Source: Bacteroidales bacterium
GTDB lineage: Bacteria > Bacteroidota > Bacteroidia > Bacteroidales > Rikenellaceae
Direction of reading: 5' to 3'
Assembly: GCA_910574205.1 (NCBI GenBank)
Contig: CAJSYJ010000001.1
Span: forward strand, 248,001-312,000
Length of the DNA: 64,000 nt
Part shown: positions 9,733-17,149 of the stretch, in pieces
How the letters are laid out: each line of letters begins with the position of its first letter
Numbering within the stretch: position 1 is the stretch's first letter
Made by a program: the position numbers and the translations under genes
The notes under the pieces: generated by a model
The model's input: only the letters and a program-made list of their open reading frames with translations
Database searches by the model: none
What the model was told of the DNA's origin: nothing

Positions 9733-10128
9733 ATGCTCGAACGAAGAAACGAAACCTTAAATATGGAGATCGAAATAGAGGCCGAAGTGGTACACGGCCG
9801 AAAACTGGGGCGCCGTATGGGATTTCCGACGGCGAACATGCAGACCGACGACATCGAGGGCGTGAGCCGCGGCGTATACCGGTCGAGTGTAGAGATCGAC
9901 GGACACACCTATACGGCTATGTCGAATCTCGGCGTAAGGCCGTCGGTAGGCGGCGAGAGTCTGTTGTTGGAGACTCACGTAATAGGATACGAGGGCGACC
10001 TGTACGGACGCAGGCTGCGCGTGCGCCTGTTGGAGAAGATACGCGACGAACGCCGGTTCGGCTCGATCGACGAACTGCAACGCCAGTTGCAGGCCGACTA
10101 CATGTCGATAAAGGAGCACGCGCAATAG
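9733..10128 (+). CDS. Stand-alone riboflavin kinase domain protein
   Basis: 131 aa protein consisting only of the flavokinase domain, which phosphorylates riboflavin to FMN. It shows GRKLGRRMGFPTANM (nucleotide loop with the PTAN motif), GVYRSSVEIDG, SNLGVRPSVGGE, LLLETHVIGYEGDLYGRRLRVRL with the catalytic Glu, and IDELQRQLQAD. The usual bacterial RibF has an N-terminal FAD synthetase domain of about 180 residues, which is absent: the upstream DNA codes for the transporter in another frame. Two starts are possible, 9733 (MLERRNETLNMEIEIE) and 9763 (MEIEIEAEVV). I give the longer because its context (ACTGACGAAATG) resembles that of psd. The gene ends the rsfS-to-here series and is followed by a strong hairpin. 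Confidence 0.85.
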   Translation: MLERRNETLNMEIEIEAEVVHGRKLGRRMGFPTANMQTDDIEGVSRGVYRSSVEIDGHTYTAMSNLGVRPSVGGESLLLETHVIGYEGDLYGRRLRVRLLEKIRDERRFGSIDELQRQLQADYMSIKEHAQ

Positions 10129-10150
10129 GCTTTACGAACCGTATAAAAAT

Positions 10151-10185
10151 GACAGTCCCCGCAGATTCGATCTGCGGGGACTGTC
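10151..10185. terminator. Bidirectional terminator between riboflavin kinase and degP genes
   Basis: A perfect 15-bp stem (10151-10165 with 10171-10185) closes a TTCGA loop between two convergent genes. Read on the minus strand it is followed by ATTTTTAT, a proper U tract for the protease gene; on the plus strand no T run follows. Confidence 0.85.
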
Positions 10186-10233
10186 CGTCGATAGATGCCT
10201 CTCCGCCCGGAAGGCAGGGGTGCTACCCTACCG

Positions 10234-11733
10234 TCACAGGATCGTATAACTCGATGCGCGGCCATTGGGATAGATGCCGTCGATCGACGATATCTTGTCC
10301 GTCAGGCGGTCGAGATCCGCAACCGAGTAGACTGGTTTGTCGTTGATATGGGTTATGACGAAACCCTGCTTGACGCGTGCGCGCTCCAACAGTCCGCCGC
10401 GCTTAACGGCAGCCACCTGCACGCCGCCGCGTATGTCGAGCTGCTCGCACAACTTCGACGACACATCGACGAACTTGCCGCCCAGCTCGGCAGCCACGTC
10501 TACCTGCTCGCGCGAGAGCAGCTCAGCGCCGCCGGCCTTGTTGCGCAATTTGGCGCGCAGCTCCTTGACCGAGTCGCCGCGACGCACGACGAGCACTATC
10601 TCGTCGCCAGGACGGCGCTTGCCGATCTGTTCGAGGAACACCGACGAGCTATTTACCATAACGCCGTCGACGCTCAATATCACGTCGCCCTTGCGAACAC
10701 CCGCCTCCGAGGCGGCTCCGTCCTCGACCACCGAGGCCACATAGATGCCACCGAGATTGTCGATGCCGGTCTGCTCGCCCATCTGGTCGATAAAGTTCTG
10801 GTCGATAGCGCGGAACGAGATGCCCAGCACGGCACGCTGCACTACACCCGACTCTTTAAGGTCGACCACGACCTTTTTGACAATCGTCTCGGGCACGGCG
10901 AACGAATAGCCTACATAGCTGCCCGTCGAGGTCTTGATAATGGTATTGATGCCCACCAGCTCGCCGCGCGTATTGACCAGTGCGCCGCCCGAGTTGCCGG
11001 GGTTGACCGCAGCGTCGGTCTGTATGAACGACTCGATGCGGAACTCGTTGGGCAGAGCGCCCAGATCGCGCGCCTTGGCCGAGACGATACCGGCCGTAAT
11101 GGTCGACTGCAACTCCATAGGATAACCTATCGCAAGCACCCACTCGCCCAGACGCAGATCGTCCGAGCTGCCGAACGGCAATGTAGGCAGCCCCTCGGCC
11201 TCGACCTTGATGAGCGCCACGTCGGTAGCCGGATCGGCGCCTATGATCTTGGCATCGAACACGCGGCCGTCGTTGAGCTTGACGCGCACCTTGGTGGCCG
11301 AGTCGATGACATGGTTGTTAGTGACGATGTATCCGTCCTCGGAGATGATTACGCCCGAGCCGCCCGCACGCGCCTCGCGCATCTGGGGACGGCCGTCGGA
11401 GTATCCTCCCTGCGGGAATCCGAAGAACTCCAAGAACGGGTCTCGACGGCTCTGCATCTCGACCTGCTGGATAGCCTCGATATTGACCACAGCCTTGACG
11501 GCGTTCTCGGCGGCGTATGTAAGGTCGGGATAGTCGGTCGACACGACCGACGAAGCGAATGCCACGTCGACGGCCGGGTTCTGGCGGAATATATCGCTTT
11601 CTGCCGATGCGGCTGCGTATGAGATGTTACGGCCGTCATTGCGATCCATACCGCGCATGACGGCTATCGTCGCCGCACTCGACACGGCCGAAAGCGCAAC
11701 GACTCCTAAAATAAAAAATGCCCTCTTTTTCAT
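10234..11733 (-). CDS. degP: Periplasmic serine protease HtrA/DegP with two PDZ domains
   Basis: 499 aa envelope protease and chaperone of the Do/DegQ type. An N-terminal hydrophobic segment (4-24) exports it or anchors it to the inner membrane. The trypsin-like domain carries the full triad: His141 in TNNHVI, Asp171 in ATDVALIKV and Ser248 in NPGNSGGAL. Two PDZ domains follow, at about 290-390 and 410-495. It is monocistronic, with its own terminator and 170 bases upstream to the hydrogenase-like operon. Promoter boxes are not clear in that spacer. Confidence 0.95.
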   Translation of the reverse strand: MKKRAFFILGVVALSAVSSAATIAVMRGMDRNDGRNISYAAASAESDIFRQNPAVDVAFASSVVSTDYPDLTYAAENAVKAVVNIEAIQQVEMQSRRDPFLEFFGFPQGGYSDGRPQMREARAGGSGVIISEDGYIVTNNHVIDSATKVRVKLNDGRVFDAKIIGADPATDVALIKVEAEGLPTLPFGSSDDLRLGEWVLAIGYPMELQSTITAGIVSAKARDLGALPNEFRIESFIQTDAAVNPGNSGGALVNTRGELVGINTIIKTSTGSYVGYSFAVPETIVKKVVVDLKESGVVQRAVLGISFRAIDQNFIDQMGEQTGIDNLGGIYVASVVEDGAASEAGVRKGDVILSVDGVMVNSSSVFLEQIGKRRPGDEIVLVVRRGDSVKELRAKLRNKAGGAELLSREQVDVAAELGGKFVDVSSKLCEQLDIRGGVQVAAVKRGGLLERARVKQGFVITHINDKPVYSVADLDRLTDKISSIDGIYPNGRASSYTIL

Positions 11734-11903
11734 AACACAAAAATTAATGTCTCAATATTCGTTTACAATTCAGTAGGCGATTTTTACCATAGGCAATATA
11801 TGTTGTTACAAAAGATTTTCGGTTAAACATCGAGCGCACCCCGGCACCCGTTCGGCAATATAACGGACGCGGGATGCGCAATAGTATGCCGGAGGCGGTA
11901 GAA

Positions 11904-12659
11904 TTATCGTTTTTTGCGAAGACTCGTCACGGCATCGATGAATGTCATGGGATGCGTCGGAGCACCCGGCAGCCAGAGGTCGACCCTGCGCGAATCCAGC
12001 CACGAGCGGTCGACAGCCTCGCTCTCGGCGAACAGACCGCCCGAACAGGCCTCGGAGCCGCATACGATCAATATCTTAGGCTCGGGTATGGCACGGTAGC
12101 AGATGTCGAGAGCCTCGGCCATATTCTTGGTTATGGGGCCCGTCAGCACCAGTCCGTCGGCATGGCGGGGCGAGGCGGTAAACGAAACGCCGAAACGGCC
12201 GAAGTCGAAGTTGACGTTGCCCGTAGCACCCAGCTCCATTTCGATAGAAGCATCGCCGCCGGCCGAGACCTCGCGAAGATGCAGCGAACGCGAGAACATG
12301 CGGCGCACCTCGTCGCGCACGGCACTGTGGTCGAAGCGCATAGCCGACTGTCCCGCCGCTATGACCAGATCCTCGCGCCGCGTGGCGCCTATGCGGTAGT
12401 CGTTCGTGAAGCGGATGTTGCGCGGAGCGCAGCGGGCGCACTCGCCGCAGAACATGCAGCGTCCCATGTCGAGCGTAAAGGGGTGCGGCGATATGGCGCC
12501 AGTAGGACATATCGCGGCGGCACGCTCGATATCGCGGCTGTCGCCGTCCTCCGTCAAAACGGGTCTGCCGCGAAACTCCGCGGTCAGCTCGACCTTGCTC
12601 AGATCGGGGATATATTGCCGGCCGTGGCTATGCAGTATTCTCAATTTACCGAAAATCAT
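11904..12659 (-). CDS. HyfH-HyfI-like fusion: one-cluster ferredoxin domain plus NuoB-like domain without Fe-S ligands
   Basis: 251 aa cytoplasmic subunit of the hydrogenase-like complex. Residues 1-100 are HycF/HyfH-like. Cys51 in ICPTGAI and Cys68/71/74 in CMFCGEC can hold one [4Fe-4S] cluster; the first half of the usual two-cluster fold has lost its CxxCxxC. Residues 105-248 are HycG/HyfI/NuoB-like (LHLREVSAGG, FTASPRHADGLVLTGPITKNM). The N2-type ligands are gone: the CCGxE/CNxCE place reads DASIE (136-140), the GxCAxxGG place reads GSEACSGG (201-208) with Cys displaced, and PGCPP reads PGAPT (231-234). The two proteins are separate genes in E. coli hydrogenases 3 and 4. It is the last gene of the operon. 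Homology is clear; the function is unknown. Confidence 0.88.
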   Translation of the reverse strand: MIFGKLRILHSHGRQYIPDLSKVELTAEFRGRPVLTEDGDSRDIERAAAICPTGAISPHPFTLDMGRCMFCGECARCAPRNIRFTNDYRIGATRREDLVIAAGQSAMRFDHSAVRDEVRRMFSRSLHLREVSAGGDASIEMELGATGNVNFDFGRFGVSFTASPRHADGLVLTGPITKNMAEALDICYRAIPEPKILIVCGSEACSGGLFAESEAVDRSWLDSRRVDLWLPGAPTHPMTFIDAVTSLRKKR

Positions 12660-12671
12660 GATTCGAAAGGT

Positions 12672-14186
12672 TTAGAGGTCGTGACCGCAGTACGACAGAT
12701 TGAAACTCTTGTTGCAGATCGGGAAGTCGGATATGCCCTCGCCGCGCACGGCCAGCGCAAGCGCAAGCCAGTTGTGCAGGCTCGGATCCTTGATCTTGTA
12801 CTTCACTATGCTGCCCCGGGCATCGGTCAGGGCGACATGACATATCTCGCCGCGCCAGCCCTCCACGAGCGAGAACGACAGCGCATCGGCTGCCAGCGGC
12901 ACATCGTATCGGGGTTCGGGCACGGCCGCCGCAGGTTCGTAGCCGGACAGAAGCGACTCTATGTAATCGGCGCTCTGCAACACCTCGCGGCAGCGCATCA
13001 TCAGTCGCGCCATAACGTCGCCGTGACGCTTGACGATGCTGTCGTGACATATCATATCGGTATATACGCCGAACGGGTGGGTCGAGCGCAGGTCGCGCAG
13101 CAGGCCGCTCGCACGAGCCGCCGTACCGACACCGCCTATGCGCAGCATCTCCTCGCGCGGAACCACGCCGCACTGCTCGAAGCGTGCCAGCAGCGAGGGC
13201 GACTCCTTCATGTCGAGCCGCACTTCGTTATAACGCCTGCGAATATCGGCTATGTTGGAGCGTATCATGGCCGCCTTGTCGGCCGTAAGCGGATGAAACG
13301 ACCCGAAGGGGCGGATAAGCCCCTTGCCGAAGCGGTTGCCGCACCACGCCTGCGTGGTGTTGATAGTCATGGTGCGAAGCGCCTCGCACGCCACCTGAAA
13401 AAGCTGGAAGCCGATATCCATAGACAGCGCACCGGTATCGGCGATGTGCATTGCGATGCGTTCGAGTTCGAGCGCCACGCCGCGCTCGCGCACCAGATTC
13501 TCGCCGACATGTCCTCCGGAGAGCTTCTCCACAAGATCGGCATACGCCGTGGCATGCGCGACGGCCGTATCGCCCGCCACGGACTCGCCAAGAAGCGCCC
13601 GCCGCAGCGAATTTTGCGTGCGCGTCATCTCGCGCTCGACGCCGCGATGCTGGTATCCGAGAGCTATTTCGAGATGAAGCACCTGTTCGCCGTTGCAGAT
13701 GAAGCGGAATGCGCCCGGCTCGATGATGCCGGCATGGATAGGTCCGACATTGACCTCGTGCAGCGAGCTGCCGCTCATCTTGTAGAACGGATAGGAGTCC
13801 ATAGTGGAGTTCTTGTCGCGTCTGTCCCACGGAAAGCGCAGTGGCTTGCACCACGGGTGGCCGTTGAAACGTATCCCGTAGAGCTCGTGCATCTCACGCT
13901 CGAAGACATGGAACGACGGATGAACGGCCGTGAGCGACGGCATGCCCTCCTCGGAGTAGTAATCGGGAACGAACGACGATATCATGACCGTCGACTCCCG
14001 ATCGTCGAGCAGCAGCAGGAAGAAGCGCAGCCCCTCGGCGGTCTGGGCGGCGAAGTAGTGAGCCGGGTGGTAGCGCTCGTCGCGCATACGCTCCGCGAGA
14101 TCGTTATAGAGGTCGATATAGTCGACCGTCGGTATATCTTTGAGTGCAACCGCAGATGCGGTGTTGCGTGTTATATGGTACAGCAT
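12672..14186 (-). CDS. hyfG: HyfG/NuoCD-like large subunit lacking all four NiFe-binding cysteines
   Basis: 504 aa soluble subunit. Residues 1-125 are the NuoC-like 30-kDa domain (HVFEREMHELYGIRFNGHPWCKPLRFPWD) and 140-504 the NuoD/HycE-like domain (HEVNVGPIHAGIIEPGAFRF, ALGYQHRGVEREM). In catalytic group 4 hydrogenases the NiFe site is held by RxCGxC and DPCxxC. Here the first reads SVAGDT (202-207: Cys to Ala204 and Thr207) and the second reads NLSYCGHD (496-503: Cys to Ser498 and Gly501; Cys500 is off register). The chain stops right there, with no cleavable maturation tail. It cannot be a NiFe hydrogenase in the known way and fits the Ehr type. It is 3 bases from hyfF and 12 from the fusion gene. 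Confidence 0.9.
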   Translation of the reverse strand: MLYHITRNTASAVALKDIPTVDYIDLYNDLAERMRDERYHPAHYFAAQTAEGLRFFLLLLDDRESTVMISSFVPDYYSEEGMPSLTAVHPSFHVFEREMHELYGIRFNGHPWCKPLRFPWDRRDKNSTMDSYPFYKMSGSSLHEVNVGPIHAGIIEPGAFRFICNGEQVLHLEIALGYQHRGVEREMTRTQNSLRRALLGESVAGDTAVAHATAYADLVEKLSGGHVGENLVRERGVALELERIAMHIADTGALSMDIGFQLFQVACEALRTMTINTTQAWCGNRFGKGLIRPFGSFHPLTADKAAMIRSNIADIRRRYNEVRLDMKESPSLLARFEQCGVVPREEMLRIGGVGTAARASGLLRDLRSTHPFGVYTDMICHDSIVKRHGDVMARLMMRCREVLQSADYIESLLSGYEPAAAVPEPRYDVPLAADALSFSLVEGWRGEICHVALTDARGSIVKYKIKDPSLHNWLALALAVRGEGISDFPICNKSFNLSYCGHDL

Positions 14187-14189
14187 AAC

Positions 14190-15596
14190 TTACAGTGTTG
14201 TGATCGTATCGATTGCGCGGCTCAGAGCCTCGGGCTGCCACAGGCCAAGGACGATAGCGCCCAAAAGCAGAATCATGGCCGAATAGGAGAGACGGCGGTC
14301 GACATGCGACAGATGAAGCTCGTCCTGATTGGGATGATAGTTCAGGCGCAGCGCACGCGACCATACGGCATAGATGACCATGCACAGCAGCACGAGCATG
14401 GCCGCGATGAGCCACCAGTCCCCTGCGGCGACGATCTCGCGGAACACGACGATCTCCGAGATGAAGAGCGGCGAAGGGGGGAATGCCAGCAGCACCACCG
14501 TGCCGATGAGGATGCCGACGGCACCCACGCGGTTGATGTTGATATAGTCGCCAAGACGGTTGATGCGGTAGCTGTCGTAAATCTGACGCACGACGCCCAG
14601 TTGCAGGAAAAGGCTGCTCTTGACGAGCGTATGGCATGCCACATGGAACACGGCCGCCCACAGCGCGGCGCCGCCCACGCCCATGCCTATGGCGACGATA
14701 CCCATATTCTCGATAGTCGAATAGGAGAGGAAACGCTTGTAGTTGTTGGTGCGGCGCAGGAACATTGCACCCACAGCCAGCGTCACGATACCTATGAGGA
14801 TCAATACGTGGCGCGCCCAGTCGAAGACCTCGCCCTCGCAGCGTGCATAGAGCAGATATATGCGCATTATGGCGACGAAGCCAGCATTGACGAGCGCCGT
14901 AGAGATGAATGCCGAGGCGGGTGCCGGAGCGGCGAAGTTGGCGTCGACACCGACCGTATAGAGCGGGAAGATCTCCATTTTGCAGCTGTAACCGGCCACG
15001 ATCAGCAGGAACGCCACTTTCAGGTAGAGCGGATTACCGCCCGAGATCGTAGCTGCGAGCGACGAATAGTCGAGCGAGCCGTCGCGCACGACGGTACAGA
15101 GCAGCAATATGCCCAGATATGCCATTGCGATACCGGTCGAACAGATGAAGATATACTTCCATGTCGCCTCCAACGCATGCTGGTCGTGGCGGTAGTATAT
15201 GATGCCGGCCGAGCAGATCGTCGTAGCTTCGAGAAATATCCACGTCACGGCAGCATTATCGGCGTAGTAGACGCACGTAATGGCCGTCGAGAGCAGCATC
15301 AGCAGTGCGAAGTAGGTGCGGTAGGCCGCAAGCGTACCCTCGTGCAGATAGCGGCGCGAATGCAACATCACGAACCCGAGCGTCAGCACCATCAGAAGGT
15401 GGAACAGTATGCCGAGCGTATCGAACGCGAATATGCCCAGATCGCCTACCGAGCCGCGCGCATCCGAGACCAAAAGGGCAGCCAGCACCACCTGCACGCC
15501 GAAAAAGCATCCGGCCGCGATGTCGACCGCACGACGGCTGCGCGAGAGAAATGCCGCCGAGGCGAATAGGATCGAAAGTATGAGATATTCTATCAT
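14190..15596 (-). CDS. hyfF: HyfF-like antiporter-type membrane subunit (NuoN/MrpD family)
   Basis: 468 aa protein with about 13-14 hydrophobic segments, from the proton-conducting membrane transporter family shared by complex I, Mrp antiporters and group 4 hydrogenases. The TM5 glutamate is seen in WIFLEATTICSAG and the TM7 lysine in AGYSCKMEIFPLYTVGVDANFAAPAPASAFIS. The usual LPDAH after PLHTW is replaced by GVDAN. The inner helix block SYSTIENMGIVAIGMGVGG is present. Ion-channel residues are therefore largely kept. It is translated 4 bases after hyfE and just before hyfG. Confidence 0.9.
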   Translation of the reverse strand: MIEYLILSILFASAAFLSRSRRAVDIAAGCFFGVQVVLAALLVSDARGSVGDLGIFAFDTLGILFHLLMVLTLGFVMLHSRRYLHEGTLAAYRTYFALLMLLSTAITCVYYADNAAVTWIFLEATTICSAGIIYYRHDQHALEATWKYIFICSTGIAMAYLGILLLCTVVRDGSLDYSSLAATISGGNPLYLKVAFLLIVAGYSCKMEIFPLYTVGVDANFAAPAPASAFISTALVNAGFVAIMRIYLLYARCEGEVFDWARHVLILIGIVTLAVGAMFLRRTNNYKRFLSYSTIENMGIVAIGMGVGGAALWAAVFHVACHTLVKSSLFLQLGVVRQIYDSYRINRLGDYININRVGAVGILIGTVVLLAFPPSPLFISEIVVFREIVAAGDWWLIAAMLVLLCMVIYAVWSRALRLNYHPNQDELHLSHVDRRLSYSAMILLLGAIVLGLWQPEALSRAIDTITTL

Positions 15597-15600
15597 GGTA

Positions 15601-16230
15601 TCAATCTTTTACGGTGGTCAACGCATCGGCGTCGTCGGTATGTATGCTGTTGTCGAGCTTGCGCAGGAATATGCCCAGCAGCAGTATGGATATCAGAATA
15701 TCGAGCATGATAGCCATATTTATCATCATAGGCATCTCGACACCGATTGCCATTGAAAAGAGGAACACGCCGTTCTCGATAGCGAGAAAACCGACCAGAT
15801 GCGCGAAGACGCGACGGCGCACGACGATCATTACCAGCCCCGACAGCAGCGCATAGAGCGCCACGCCGAAGAAGATCATGTCGATGCGTTCGTCAGCCAT
15901 GGCCGAGGCTATCCAGCAGCTCACGCCCAGAGCGCAGAGCGACAACAGCAGCGAGTTGAACTGCGACGATCCGGAGCCGCTGACGCGGTTGATCTTGGTC
16001 TTGCGAATCACGCGCAACAGAATGGCCGGCACGACGAGCGCCTTGAAGACGAGCGTCTCGACGATGATGAAGGCCAGTTCGAGACCTTCGAGCGAGTGCA
16101 GGCGCAGCAGCGCTATGCCGAGCAGAATCCACCCCTGCAACGCTATAAGAGAGGTGTGATTGCGGAAACGCTCGGTGATAGGCAGGTATATCAGCGTTAC
16201 GACATAGAGTATTAGCAGAGCGAGTATCAT
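15601..16230 (-). CDS. hyfE: HyfE-like membrane subunit (NuoK/MrpC related)
   Basis: 209 aa membrane protein with about six hydrophobic segments and a short charged C-terminal tail. In HyfE of hydrogenase 4 the C-terminal half resembles NuoK; here the region LVGFLAIENGVFLFSMAIGVEMPMMINMAIMLDILISI carries the conserved Glu of that block. The start codon overlaps the hyfC stop by 4 bases, which suggests translational coupling. Confidence 0.87.
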   Translation of the reverse strand: MILALLILYVVTLIYLPITERFRNHTSLIALQGWILLGIALLRLHSLEGLELAFIIVETLVFKALVVPAILLRVIRKTKINRVSGSGSSQFNSLLLSLCALGVSCWIASAMADERIDMIFFGVALYALLSGLVMIVVRRRVFAHLVGFLAIENGVFLFSMAIGVEMPMMINMAIMLDILISILLLGIFLRKLDNSIHTDDADALTTVKD

Positions 16231-17147
16231 ACGATTTCAATGTTTTGCAACAACAGATAGCCTACCAGGAATATCAGAGCCGACATGGCCGTCACGGTAA
16301 GTATGTAGGTAGAGTTGCGTGAGAGTTTGTTGCGGGCGCGCATAGACTCGGTAATGCCGACCGAGAGACCCGCCACCACAACGGCCAGCGGTGCGGCCAG
16401 CAGCCAGTCGAAGCATACGGCAGCGGCAACGGCATCGGCCGCAATCATCGCGAAGACAGCCGTTTTGAGCCAGCCGGCGATCTGGATCATAGCAAGGTCG
16501 ATACCCGAATAGTCGAGACACATGACCTCGTGGATCATCGTCAATTCGAGGTGGGTGCGCGGGTCGTCGACGGGGACGCGTCCCGCCTCGACGAACATTA
16601 TTTTAAGGAATACGTATGCGGCCAGCAGCACGACGATCGTGAGGTTGACGTCTAACGAGCGTGCCGTAGAGAATATGTCGGCCAGCGAGGTATAGCCGCT
16701 CAGCATGGCCAGCGTAGCCATAGAGAGCATGATCGCAGGCTCGATCAGCGCCCCGTACAACGCCTCGCGCGAGGCGCCCATACCCTCGAACGAGCTGCCC
16801 GTATCCAGAGCCGCCAGAATAAGCGACACGCGCGACAGCGCCAGAAGATAGGCCACCATAACCACGTCGCCGTCGAACGACAGCAACGGATCGAGATCGG
16901 CCACCGGAATGAACAGAAACGCCGCCAGCGACGAAGCCAGACATACGCACGGCGCCAGACGGAACAGGATGCCCGTCGTCGGCGAGTAGACCGCCCCCTT
17001 GCCCAGCAGCACCTTCGCATCGAACAGATGCTGGAAAAAACGCAGTCCCTTGCGGCCGGCCAGCACGGCGCGGGTACGGTTTATCACGCCGGTAATGCTG
17101 ACGGCGACGGCCAGCATGAGCAGTGTATTGAGAATCCTTGCGAGCAT
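16227..17147 (-). CDS. hyfC: HyfC-like membrane subunit (NuoH family)
   Basis: 306 aa, about eight hydrophobic segments, NuoH/HycD/HyfC family: the subunit that joins the membrane arm to the soluble arm. Recognisable blocks are AGRKGLRFFQHLFDAKVLLGKG near the N-terminus and EAGRVPVDDPRTHLELTMIHEVMCLDYSGIDLAMIQIA, whose acidic residues line the quinone-site channel in complex I. I chose the ATG at 17147, 2 bases after the hyfB stop; a longer frame from 17285 only overlaps hyfB. Confidence 0.9.
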   Translation of the reverse strand: MLARILNTLLMLAVAVSITGVINRTRAVLAGRKGLRFFQHLFDAKVLLGKGAVYSPTTGILFRLAPCVCLASSLAAFLFIPVADLDPLLSFDGDVVMVAYLLALSRVSLILAALDTGSSFEGMGASREALYGALIEPAIMLSMATLAMLSGYTSLADIFSTARSLDVNLTIVVLLAAYVFLKIMFVEAGRVPVDDPRTHLELTMIHEVMCLDYSGIDLAMIQIAGWLKTAVFAMIAADAVAAAVCFDWLLAAPLAVVVAGLSVGITESMRARNKLSRNSTYILTVTAMSALIFLVGYLLLQNIEIV

Positions 17148-17149
17148 GG

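Noticed and set aside
11874..15569. Open frame of over 1200 codons on the plus strand, antisense to the hydrogenase-like genes
   Set aside because: It is a shadow of real genes in G+C-rich DNA: Arg/His/Ala-rich translation, no domain, and the minus-strand genes have clear family motifs. The same holds for long antisense frames at 971-3184, 44511-47189 and 57898-60339.
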